Below are positions 8,174 to 15,649 of a stretch of DNA of 64,000 nucleotides, one piece after another; positions within the stretch are counted from its first letter, which is position 1, and every line of letters begins with the position of its first letter. The stretch is from AC-51 sp036265325 (lineage in GTDB: Bacteria > Actinomycetota > UBA4738 > HRBIN12). The position numbers were made by a program, and so were the translations under genes. The stretch is from assembly GCA_036265325.1 (NCBI GenBank), contig DATAPH010000029.1, positions 1 through 64,000 on the forward strand, written 5' to 3'. The notes beneath the pieces are model-generated. The model made no database searches. It was not told the origin of the DNA and saw nothing but the letters and a program-made list of their open reading frames with translations.

Positions 8174-8967
8174 GCCGTCCGCTCCTTCCTGCCGAGCAGC
8201 ACACGGGCGGCTGCCGCTGGGTCGCCCGCGCGCATCAACGTTTCGCCCACCAGGATGGCAGACGCGCCCGCGTCGACGGCGCGGGTCACGTCGTCGCGCG
8301 ACCTGATCCCGCTCTCGGCCACGGCGATCCGGTCCGTTGGGATCCGTCGGATCCGAGCGAGTGCGGCCTCCACGTCGACGTCGAGGGACTCCAGGTCGCG
8401 CGCGTTCACGCCCACGATGCGGGCACCGGTCGAAAGGACGCGGTCGAGGTCTCCGTCGGTGTGCGACTCGACCAGCGGCTCCATGCCGAGCTCTCGCGCG
8501 GCCGCCAGCAGCGCTCTCAGCGTGTCGTCGTCCACGCTCGCGGCGATCAGCAGCACGGTGTCGGCCCCGGCTGCACGGGCGGCGAGAACCTGCGCGACGT
8601 CGATCAAGAAGTCTTTGCGCAGGACCGGCACGTCGACGGATCGGCGGACGTCGCCGAGGTCGGCCAAGGAACCGCCGAAGTGGATGGGCTCCGTGAGCAC
8701 GGACACGACGGCCGCCCCGGCAGCGGCGTACGCGCGCGCCTGTGCGACGGGGTCGGCATCGGCCGCGATCGATCCCGCAGAGGGTGAGGCGCGCTTCACC
8801 TCGGCGATCAGCGCGACGCCGTCCTCCGCCGCGGCACGTGACAGGGCGCCCGCGACGTCGCGCGCCGCCGGCATCGCTTCGGCGGCCGCGGCGAGCGCTT
8901 CGCGATCCAGCGGGTGTGCGGCGAGGTCGAGCCGCAGCTCCGTGACGAGATCGGTCAGGAAGCCCAT
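8170..8967 (-). CDS. trpC: Indole-3-glycerol-phosphate synthase
   Basis: It closes the indole ring of CdRP to give indole-3-glycerol phosphate, the substrate of TrpAB. It has 265 residues in a TIM barrel. Seen are EVKRASPSAG (about 55-64) with the catalytic Lys, VLRKDFLID (about 110), NARDLESLDVD (about 182) and AESGI (about 213). TAGACT stands nine bases upstream of the ATG, so an internal promoter giving a very short leader is possible; the HisA-like gene ends 29 bases upstream. There is no trpD, trpE or trpG in this window. Confidence 0.96.
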   Translation of the reverse strand: MGFLTDLVTELRLDLAAHPLDREALAAAAEAMPAARDVAGALSRAAAEDGVALIAEVKRASPSAGSIAADADPVAQARAYAAAGAAVVSVLTEPIHFGGSLADLGDVRRSVDVPVLRKDFLIDVAQVLAARAAGADTVLLIAASVDDDTLRALLAAARELGMEPLVESHTDGDLDRVLSTGARIVGVNARDLESLDVDVEAALARIRRIPTDRIAVAESGIRSRDDVTRAVDAGASAILVGETLMRAGDPAAAARVLLGRKERTA

Positions 8968-8996
8968 GGGCCGCGCAGTCTACGTGGGCGGATACA

Positions 8997-9710
8997 TCAG
9001 ACCGCCGACCACGCGAGCGCCGCCGCGAGGTCGAGACTGCCCTCGAGCGCCGAGCGGCCGACGACGGCACCCGTCGCGCCGGCCTCGCGAAGCGCGTCGA
9101 GGTCGTCGAGCGAGCGGATGCCACCGGCGGCCAGCACGGGCAAGCCAGCACGGGCCGCGCGCCGAACCAGCGCCGTGTCGGGGCCGGCGACCGTCGCGAC
9201 CCGGTCGACGGCCGTGACGAGGAGCCCCTCGGCGCCAACGGCGCTGAGCCACCCGAGCGTCGACGCGAGCTCGAGGTCGACGTCGGCTCCCCGCGCGCGG
9301 ATGCGGCCGTCCGCGACCTCGATCCCGATCACCGTCTCCCCCTGTTGCGAGCGGGCGATGACCTCGAGCAGGGCGTCCTCGTCCTCGAGCGCCGCCGATG
9401 CGAGCACCACACGCGTCGCGCCGAGCGCTCGCAGTTCCGCGACCTGCGCTGCCGTTCGGACGCCCCCACTCGCCTGGACCTTCGTGCCGGTCGCCGAGAT
9501 CGATCGGATCACATCGGCGTTGGCCGACTCGCCACGGAAGGCGAGGTCCATGTCGACGACGTGCAGCCACCGCGCGCCCGCGGCCACGTACGCCTCGGCG
9601 GCTGCGAGCGGATCGCCACCGAACGCATCGCTCGGGGCCGGCCCGTCACGCGTGAGCAGCGCCAATCCGCCTTCCCACAGATCGATCGCCGGCAACACCG
9701 TGAACGGCAT
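8997..9710 (-). CDS. HisA/PriA-family protein with altered active site
   Basis: A 237-residue (beta/alpha)8 protein of the HisA/PriA family. By position between dnaE and trpC it would supply the TrpF step (phosphoribosylanthranilate isomerase), as PriA does in actinobacteria that lack trpF. The phosphate-binding ASGGVR and AAGGIRS, and the first catalytic Asp in LPAIDLWEG (residue 10), are kept. However, the usual GxxVRL is GGLALL, the strand-5 Asp is Glu (VIGIEVADG), and the usual TDxxxDGT is TAVDRVAT, so the second catalytic Asp (PriA Asp175) is Val. It may be a TrpF-specialised or otherwise diverged paralogue. TATCGT lies exactly six bases before the ATG, suggesting a leaderless start. Confidence 0.8.
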   Translation of the reverse strand: MPFTVLPAIDLWEGGLALLTRDGPAPSDAFGGDPLAAAEAYVAAGARWLHVVDMDLAFRGESANADVIRSISATGTKVQASGGVRTAAQVAELRALGATRVVLASAALEDEDALLEVIARSQQGETVIGIEVADGRIRARGADVDLELASTLGWLSAVGAEGLLVTAVDRVATVAGPDTALVRRAARAGLPVLAAGGIRSLDDLDALREAGATGAVVGRSALEGSLDLAAALAWSAV

Positions 9711-9716
9711 CGACGC

Positions 9717-9722
9717 ACGATA
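9717..9722 (-). promoter_or_regulatory. -10 hexamer of a likely leaderless promoter
   Basis: TATCGT sits six bases upstream of the ATG at 9710, between dnaE and the HisA-like gene, and could give the trp block its own promoter. Confidence 0.45.
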
Positions 9723-9746
9723 CCGGCCACGGGCCGGCCGACGGCC

Positions 9747-12700
9747 CTAGATCCGTTCGTGTTCGAGTCGCGCCGCCGTCGGTCCGAGCAGGTGCCGGAG
9801 TTCGTCGAGCAGCGATCCCTGCCCGTTCACCGTGTAGGCCCCGAGGGACAGCGGCTGCACGCCGTCCGTAGACAGGAACCGGAGCCGAACCGGGACGTTG
9901 CCCGGCGAGCCCTCGAGCAGCGTCTTCAGCTTCTCCAGGACCCCCGGCGAGCACACCGCCGCCGGCAGGTCGACCACCAGCACCCCCGGGTCCGAGCCGA
10001 CGCTCGCGTCGAGCGTCGGCTCTTTGACGTCGCTCGCCCGGATCTGGAGCTCGCGGCCGCGCCGGTCGATCCGGCCGGTCACCAAGATGATCCGGTCGGG
10101 CTCGAACAGGTCTGGCACGCCCTCGTACACGCTCGGGAACGCCACCACCTCGACGCCGCCGGTGAGCCCCTCGAGCCGGAACTGTGCGTAGGGCTCGCCG
10201 CGCTTGGTGAACTTCCGAGACAGCGCGCCGATGATCCCGCCGAGCACCACGAGCTCGCCATCGTCGCGGTCCTCGAGCTCGGGGATCTGCGCCGTGGTCT
10301 GCGCCGCGAGCTGTGTTTCGACGCCCAGCAGAGGGTGATCGGTCACGAACTGACCGAGCATCTCCTTCTCTTTGGAGAGCAGGAGCCGCTTATCGAGCTC
10401 CGGGCCCTCGAGGACCGCGATGTCGACCTCCGCGATAGCCGGGCCGTCGCCCGATCCGCCGAACAGCGAGAACTGACCGGCCGCCTCCGCCTTCCGCTCG
10501 GCGATGATCGGCGCGGAGACCTTCTCGTAGGCTGGTTGCTCCCCGACCTGTTGCACCATCCCGCCACGGGTGTAGCCGAGGGAATCGAAGGCGCCCGCGA
10601 AGATGAGCGACTCGAGCACGCGCTTGGTGAGCGAGGTCGGCTCGACGCGGCGACAGAAGTCGGCGAAGGAGGTGAACGGACCGCCGTTCGCTCGCGCCTC
10701 GATGATCCCCTGAACGACCCCGCTGCCGACGTTGCGGACCGCCGACAGCCCGTACCGGATCGCCCTGCGGCCGCCGGGCGCCGGCGCGAAGTCCATGTCG
10801 GATTCGTTCGCGTCGGGGGGCAGCACCTCGATGCCCATCCCCCGACACGCATACAGGTAGTACGGCTTCCGATCTTTGTCGTCCTTGACCGACGTGAGGA
10901 TGGCGGCCATGTACTCGACCGGGTGGTGCGCCATCAGGTACGCGGTCTGGTACGTGAGGTAGCCGTATGCGCACGCGTGGGATGCGTTGAAGCCGTAGTC
11001 CGCGAACGGCTCGACGTATTCGAACAGGCCCTCGGCCGCCCGGCGCTCAACGCCCCGAGCGACGGCGCCCGCGACGAACTTCTCGCGTTGGGCCGCGACC
11101 TTCTCGCGGATCTTCTTGCCCATGACTTTGCGGAGCGTGTCGGCCTCGCCCATCGAGAACCCGGCGATCGCCACCGCGGTCTGCATGACCTGTTCCTGGT
11201 AGACGATGATCCCGTAGGTGTCCTTGAGCACAGGCTCGAGGTCCGGGTGCGCGTACGTGACCTTCTTGCGGCCGTGCTTGCGCTCTGCGTACTCGGTGTG
11301 CTGACCCATCGACAGCAGCCCCGGCCGATACAGCGCATTGCACGCCATCAAGTCCTCGAACCGGTCGGGCTCGAGCAGCTTGAGCAGGTTCTTCATCCCG
11401 GGCGACTCCATCTGGAACACGCCGATCGTGTCGCCCCGGCGGAGCATCGCGTACACGTCGTCGTCGTCCAGGGGCACGTGGTCGATGTCAAGCTCGACCC
11501 CGCGCGTGCGCAGATGCCGGAGCGTCTCCTCGATCACCGACAGGTTCCGAAGGCCCAGGAAGTCCATCTTGAGCAGCCCGAGCTGCGCGACCCCGTTCAT
11601 ATCGAACTGGGTCACCATCTTCTTGGCGTCGTCGCGCGAGTCCTTCGTGAGCTTCAGCGGGAGGTACTCGACCAACGGGCGGTCGCCGATCACGACGCCG
11701 GCGGCGTGCACCGAGTCCTCACGACGCAGGCCCTCGAGGGCGCGGGCGGTATCGATGATCTCGCGGGCCTCCGGCTGGCGCTCGTACGCCTCCCGCAGCT
11801 CGGGGCTCGTCTGCAGGGCCGAGTCGATCGGCTCGTCACGGCCCATGATCGCCGGCGGATACATCTTGCAGAGCTCGTCGCCGACGCGCGGCGGGAACCC
11901 GAGCACGCGCGCGGCGTCGCGGATCCCCTGCTTGCCCTTGATCGTCTGGAACGTGACGATCTGCGCTACGTGGTCGGAGCCGTATCTTTCGGTCGCGTAC
12001 CGGATGACCTCGTCGCGACGGCGCTCGTCGAAGTCCATGTCGATGTCGGGCATCTCGATGCGATCGGGGTTGAGGAACCGCTCGAACAGCAGCCCGTATC
12101 GCAACGGATCGAGCCCGGTGATCCGCAGCGAGTACGACACGACCGAGCCCGCCGCAGAGCCGCGGCCCGGACCGACCCGGATGCCCTGTTCGCGCGCGAA
12201 CCGGATCAGGTCCCACACGATCAGGAAGTACCCGGCGAACCCCATCTTCGAGATGATCGAAAGCTCGTGGTCGATCCGCTCGATCACCTCGGCGGGCAGC
12301 GGGTCGCCGTAGCGCTCGACCGCGCCGCGCTCGACGAGCTCGCGCAGGTAACTCTCGAACGGCTCCCCCGCCGGCGTTTCGAACCGGGGCAGCCGGTACT
12401 CGGTCACACCCTCGACGAGCACCCGCTCGAGTTCGGGCAAGAGCTCCACGCGCTCGGCGATGTCGAGCGTCGCGTCGCAGGCCTCGGGCAGCTCGGCGAA
12501 GCGCCGCCGCATCTCAGCGCCGCTCTTCAGATAGAAGTCCGCTGCGTCGAACTTCAGTCGCTTCGGGTCGGACTGCAGTTTCTGCTGCTGGATGCACAGC
12601 AGGACGTCGTGCGGCTTGGCGTCGTCGGGCCGCGTGTAATGCAGGTCGTTGGTCGCGACGACCGGGACACGGATCTCGCGCGCGAGCTCGACCTGGTGGC

Positions 12701-13295
12701 GAAGGATCGCCCGCTGATCGGCGAGGCCGTGATCCTGCACCTCGATGAAGTAGCGGTCCGCCCCGAAGATGTCGCGGTACGTGGCGGCCGTCTCGAGAGC
12801 TCGCTCGCGTTGTCCGGCGACCAACTGCACGCCGATCTCGGAGGACAGGCACCCCGACAGGCAGAGCACGCCCTCGGCGTGTTCGGCGAGGAGCTGCTTG
12901 TCCATCCTGGGCCGGTGGTAGAAGCCCTCGAGGTAGGCCTGCGACACCAGTTTGAGCAGGTTGCGGTAGCCCGTCTCGGTCTGCGCGAGCAGCGTGAGGT
13001 GGTAGTACTTCTCCTCGCTCTCGCCCGGTGTGCGGTCGAACCGCGAGCCCGGCGCGACATAGGCCTCCACCCCGATGATCGGCTTGATCCCGACCGCCCG
13101 GGCGGCCTCGTAGAACTTGAGCGTGCCGAACATCGCCCCGTGGTCCGTCATCGCGAGCGCGGGCATGTCGTGCGCCAGCGCCTCGGTGAAGACTGTGGGC
13201 GCCGTCGGGTTGGACTTCGGCGCCTCGATCCGCGCGGCCCCATCCAGAAGGGAATACTCGGTATGCGTGTGGAGGTGGACGAATCGGTCCGTCAT
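9747..13295 (-). CDS. dnaE: DNA polymerase III alpha subunit (replicative)
   Basis: Catalytic subunit of the replicative DNA polymerase, 1182 residues, a normal length for DnaE1. The N-terminal PHP domain begins with an intact HLHTHTEYSLLDG (about 7-19). The polymerase catalytic aspartates lie in PDIDMDFDERR (about 413-423) and further palm and fingers motifs follow (for example ACNALYRPG). An OB-fold region and a C-terminal tau-binding region complete it. The ATG at 13295 gives the conserved MTDRFVHLHTH start; an upstream in-frame GTG at 13331 is possible. A second, mutagenic dnaE lies at 44854. A promoter and a short hairpin lie upstream, and the HisA-like gene starts 36 bases downstream. 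Confidence 0.96.
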   Translation of the reverse strand: MTDRFVHLHTHTEYSLLDGAARIEAPKSNPTAPTVFTEALAHDMPALAMTDHGAMFGTLKFYEAARAVGIKPIIGVEAYVAPGSRFDRTPGESEEKYYHLTLLAQTETGYRNLLKLVSQAYLEGFYHRPRMDKQLLAEHAEGVLCLSGCLSSEIGVQLVAGQRERALETAATYRDIFGADRYFIEVQDHGLADQRAILRHQVELAREIRVPVVATNDLHYTRPDDAKPHDVLLCIQQQKLQSDPKRLKFDAADFYLKSGAEMRRRFAELPEACDATLDIAERVELLPELERVLVEGVTEYRLPRFETPAGEPFESYLRELVERGAVERYGDPLPAEVIERIDHELSIISKMGFAGYFLIVWDLIRFAREQGIRVGPGRGSAAGSVVSYSLRITGLDPLRYGLLFERFLNPDRIEMPDIDMDFDERRRDEVIRYATERYGSDHVAQIVTFQTIKGKQGIRDAARVLGFPPRVGDELCKMYPPAIMGRDEPIDSALQTSPELREAYERQPEAREIIDTARALEGLRREDSVHAAGVVIGDRPLVEYLPLKLTKDSRDDAKKMVTQFDMNGVAQLGLLKMDFLGLRNLSVIEETLRHLRTRGVELDIDHVPLDDDDVYAMLRRGDTIGVFQMESPGMKNLLKLLEPDRFEDLMACNALYRPGLLSMGQHTEYAERKHGRKKVTYAHPDLEPVLKDTYGIIVYQEQVMQTAVAIAGFSMGEADTLRKVMGKKIREKVAAQREKFVAGAVARGVERRAAEGLFEYVEPFADYGFNASHACAYGYLTYQTAYLMAHHPVEYMAAILTSVKDDKDRKPYYLYACRGMGIEVLPPDANESDMDFAPAPGGRRAIRYGLSAVRNVGSGVVQGIIEARANGGPFTSFADFCRRVEPTSLTKRVLESLIFAGAFDSLGYTRGGMVQQVGEQPAYEKVSAPIIAERKAEAAGQFSLFGGSGDGPAIAEVDIAVLEGPELDKRLLLSKEKEMLGQFVTDHPLLGVETQLAAQTTAQIPELEDRDDGELVVLGGIIGALSRKFTKRGEPYAQFRLEGLTGGVEVVAFPSVYEGVPDLFEPDRIILVTGRIDRRGRELQIRASDVKEPTLDASVGSDPGVLVVDLPAAVCSPGVLEKLKTLLEGSPGNVPVRLRFLSTDGVQPLSLGAYTVNGQGSLLDELRHLLGPTAARLEHERI

Positions 13296-13326
13296 CGTGG
13301 CTGCGTCCAGCTCCTTCGCGCACCTT

Positions 13327-13355
13327 TCCACAGGGCGCTCCGGGCCTGTGGAGAA
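13327..13355. repeat. Inverted repeat with DnaA-box-like ends in the dnaE leader
   Basis: TCCACAGG (13327-13334) and CCTGTGGA (13345-13352) form an 8-base-pair dyad. Read outward each arm resembles a DnaA box: TTCTCCACA on the minus strand at 13347-13355 is one base from TTATCCACA, and CTTTCCACA at 13324-13332 is two bases off. It lies in the untranslated leader of dnaE and could be an RNA hairpin or a DnaA site pair. Confidence 0.4.
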
Positions 13356-13384
13356 CTTACACGCATGTGATTCGACGAGGTTCG

Positions 13385-13413
13385 AAAGTACGCCGGGGCC
13401 GAAGGGGCGTCAA
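13385..13413 (-). promoter_or_regulatory. Promoter of dnaE
   Basis: Minus strand -35 TTGACG (13408-13413) and -10 TACTTT (13385-13390) are 17 bases apart. The -35 overlaps the stop codon of the pseudouridine synthase gene. The predicted start near 13378 gives a leader of about 83 bases. Confidence 0.6.
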
Positions 13414-14309
13414 GGTCGCTGGTCGGCCCGGGCGCGATCCAGCGCCTCCACGAGGTCGGGCGGCAACGGCGCCTCCACCGCCACCGGCGCGCCCGTCGAT
13501 GGGTGGATCAGGTCCAAGCGCCAGGCGTGCAGGAACGGCCGGTGCAGCCCGAGGCGTCGGGCGTCGTCCCCCCCGCCGCCGTACCTCGGGTCGCCGATGA
13601 TCGGATGCCCGACGGCCTGGAGATGGACCCGTATCTGGTGCGTGCGGCCGGTCTCCGGAGCGGCCTCGAGCAGGGCGGAGCGCGCGAGGCGCTCTTCGAC
13701 GGTGAAGCCCGTGGCCGCAGCGCGACCCCCCACCCGGTCGACGACGATCTTCGCCGCGCGGCGGCCGAGCGGCGCCTCCACCCGGAAGTCGTCGTGCGCG
13801 GGCGCGCCGCGGACCAGCGCGAGGTAGCGGCGTTCGACCTCGTGGCGCCGGAGCATCTCCTGCAGCGCACCATAGGCCTCGTCGGTGCTCGCGATCAGCA
13901 GCAGCCCGCTCGTGCCGGCATCCAGCCGGTGGACGATGCCCGGGCGCATGAGCCCGCCCGCCGGCGCCAACGGGATGCCCATCGCGAGCAGCCGCGACAC
14001 GAGGGTGCCGTCGCGATGAACGGCGGTCGGGTGTGTGAGCACGCCGGCCGGCTTGACCACGATCGCGAGCGCGTCGTCGCGATACAGAACGGGCACCGGG
14101 TCGCCGCCCGCCACGATCGCCTCCGGCGCGCGGAGTTCGACCTCGACCGACTCTCCACCGGTCAACGCGAACGACCGGGGCCGGGCCCGGCCGTCCACGG
14201 TGACCATGCCGCCGGCGATCGCGCGCTGGATCTCGGCCCGCGTCACGCCGAGGGCCGATGCCGCGACGACATCGAGTCGCCCGGGCGCGGCGATGAACCG
14301 CTCACCCAT
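13410..14309 (-). CDS. rluD: RluD-family pseudouridine synthase
   Basis: Modifies uridines to pseudouridine in 23S rRNA. It has 299 residues: an N-terminal S4 RNA-binding domain (about 5-65) and the RluA/RluD catalytic domain (about 75-280) with the catalytic Asp in GIVHRLDAGTSGLLL (about 130-144). The later motifs GRTHQIRVHL and GDPRYG are also present. The ATG at 14309 overlaps the lspA stop by eight bases; an in-frame ATG seven codons earlier is possible. It follows lspA in the same transcript, a common bacterial gene pair. The symbol denotes the family; the exact target site is not shown by the sequence. Confidence 0.93.
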   Translation of the reverse strand: MGERFIAAPGRLDVVAASALGVTRAEIQRAIAGGMVTVDGRARPRSFALTGGESVEVELRAPEAIVAGGDPVPVLYRDDALAIVVKPAGVLTHPTAVHRDGTLVSRLLAMGIPLAPAGGLMRPGIVHRLDAGTSGLLLIASTDEAYGALQEMLRRHEVERRYLALVRGAPAHDDFRVEAPLGRRAAKIVVDRVGGRAAATGFTVEERLARSALLEAAPETGRTHQIRVHLQAVGHPIIGDPRYGGGGDDARRLGLHRPFLHAWRLDLIHPSTGAPVAVEAPLPPDLVEALDRARADQRP

Positions 14310-14805
14310 CGTGTTCGGCCGGCGTTGCATCCCGCGCCGCGGCGCCCTCCCGCAGCGCGAGGAACACCAACAGCAACGCGCCGACGACGATGGAGGCGTC
14401 CGCCACGTTGAACACCGGCCAGACGTGCAGGTCGACGAAGTCCACGACCCTGCCCGACAGACCTGGGCCGCGCACGATCCGGTCGATCAGGTTGCCCGCC
14501 GCGCCGCCGAGCACGAACCCCAGCGCGATCGCGTGCGCCGTCGGACGCGCGCGGAACGAGGTGATCGCGATCACGCTGCACACGACGATCGCCGCGATCG
14601 CGAACACGAGGGGCGCGCGGTCGCCGAGGCTGAACGCCCCGCCGCTGTTCGTCGTGTACCGCAGGGCCAGGAGGCCGTCGATCAGATCGCGCGGGTGGTT
14701 CGGCAACGTGTGCTCGGCCCAGAGCTTGGTCAGGCGGTCCAGCACCAACACGGCACCGGCCGTGAGCCACAGGGTGAGGCCGCCGCGACGGCGGGCCGCG
14801 TCCAT
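14302..14805 (-). CDS. lspA: Lipoprotein signal peptidase (signal peptidase II)
   Basis: Membrane aspartyl protease that cleaves prolipoproteins, such as the two lipoproteins in this window, before the lipidated cysteine. It has 167 residues and about four membrane segments. The two catalytic aspartates lie in NLIDRI (about 120) and FNVADASI (about 145). TTNSGGAFSL corresponds to the conserved N-x-G-A-A-F region, with Gly in place of the first Ala. It starts seven bases after the end of the DksA/TraR-type gene and overlaps the pseudouridine synthase gene, so the three form an operon. Confidence 0.95.
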   Translation of the reverse strand: MDAARRRGGLTLWLTAGAVLVLDRLTKLWAEHTLPNHPRDLIDGLLALRYTTNSGGAFSLGDRAPLVFAIAAIVVCSVIAITSFRARPTAHAIALGFVLGGAAGNLIDRIVRGPGLSGRVVDFVDLHVWPVFNVADASIVVGALLLVFLALREGAAARDATPAEHDG

Positions 14806-14812
14806 CGACGTC

Positions 14813-15196
14813 TCAGCGGCGCGAGCGCGCCTGCGCGTCCTTGATGCAGAGGTCGACGTACGGCAGCGCCTTGATCCGTGCCTTCTCGATCGGCTTGCCG
14901 CAGACCTCGCAGATGCCGTACGTGCCGTCCTCGATACGCTTCAACGCGCGGTCGATCTTCTGGATCAGGTCGCGGACGTTCTGTTCGATCGAGAGCTCCT
15001 TCTCCCGCTCGAACGTCGCGGTCCCCGCATCCGCCGACTCGTCATCGACGCCGACGTCGCCGGACATGTCGGACTGCGTCGCGGCGAACGCCTGGTCCTC
15101 GATCGTCGTCAGCTGGGCGGCGAGCTCTTCGCGCTCGGACGTCAAGCGCTCCCGAAGCTCGTCGATCTCGTGCGCCGTCAGTTTCGCCACCGCCAT
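14813..15196 (-). CDS. DksA/TraR-type zinc-finger regulator
   Basis: A 127-residue DksA/TraR family protein: an N-terminal coiled-coil hairpin (about 8-85) with the acidic middle typical of the family, then a C-terminal finger (about 95-125). Family members bind RNA polymerase through the secondary channel. The finger reads CEVC, 17 residues, then LCIKD, so the fourth zinc-ligand cysteine is Asp. Zinc may be held by three cysteines and Asp, or not at all. A TATCCT hexamer lies nine bases before the ATG, so the leader is probably very short. It heads the operon with lspA and the pseudouridine synthase gene and diverges from the ileS leader. Confidence 0.85.
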   Translation of the reverse strand: MAVAKLTAHEIDELRERLTSEREELAAQLTTIEDQAFAATQSDMSGDVGVDDESADAGTATFEREKELSIEQNVRDLIQKIDRALKRIEDGTYGICEVCGKPIEKARIKALPYVDLCIKDAQARSRR

Positions 15197-15325
15197 GGTC
15201 GGCGAAGGATAACAGGAAGGGTTTCTCACGAGGGGCATCGCGGTTGATGATCGTTCCGGTGGAAAGGTTTCCCTGCTCCGCGAGGACCGCGTCACCCACC
15301 AAGCTGCGCGCGGTGGTAGGGGGTG

Positions 15326-15632
15326 TAGCATCCGTTCATCGGCGTCGACGGGAACGAGTACCCGGGGACGCCGCGGCACGAGCGAGCCGGGATGGTGGAA
15401 GCCGGCGCCGCGGTCCCGGCGAACATCCTCCCCGAGCCCCTGCCCCAACCGGGCGCGGATGGTCCGCACCCGCAGTAGGCGCAGGCGGGAGCCGCCCGTG
15501 AGCGCGGCAGGTCGTGGGGGTCCGGTTCCGGCCGGATCGCAGCAGGCGACCGATGAGCGGCCGCGCCGGCGTGGGCGGCAAGCGAGGTGGTACCGCGGGG
15601 CCCTCCGGCCTCGTCCTCGCACCGAGGACGAG
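15326..15632 (+). promoter_or_regulatory. T-box riboswitch leader of ileS (Ile, ATC specifier)
   Basis: A possible -10 TAGCAT (15326-15331) precedes the leader. Stem I is seen as complementary arms around 15362-15376 and 15406-15420. It is flanked by the S-turn AGTA (15357-15360) and by GAAC plus the isoleucine specifier ATC (15425-15427). The conserved T-box GAGGTGGTACCGCGG (15584-15598) contains the TGGT bulge (15588-15591) that pairs with an uncharged tRNA-Ile ACCA end. A perfect 10-base-pair hairpin (15610-15619 with 15623-15632) follows without a T-run. CCTCC at 15602-15606 could sequester the GGAGG of ileS, which suggests translational control, as known for actinobacterial ileS T-boxes. 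Confidence 0.88.
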
Positions 15633-15649
15633 TGAACGTGGAGGACCAG

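Noticed and set aside
9345..13370. Very long plus-strand frame (1341 residues) opposite dnaE
   Set aside because: It is Arg/His/Asp-rich with no domain and mirrors the third-base GC bias of dnaE; the same pattern occurs opposite ftsZ (20541-22622), dnaE2 (46408-48165) and others.
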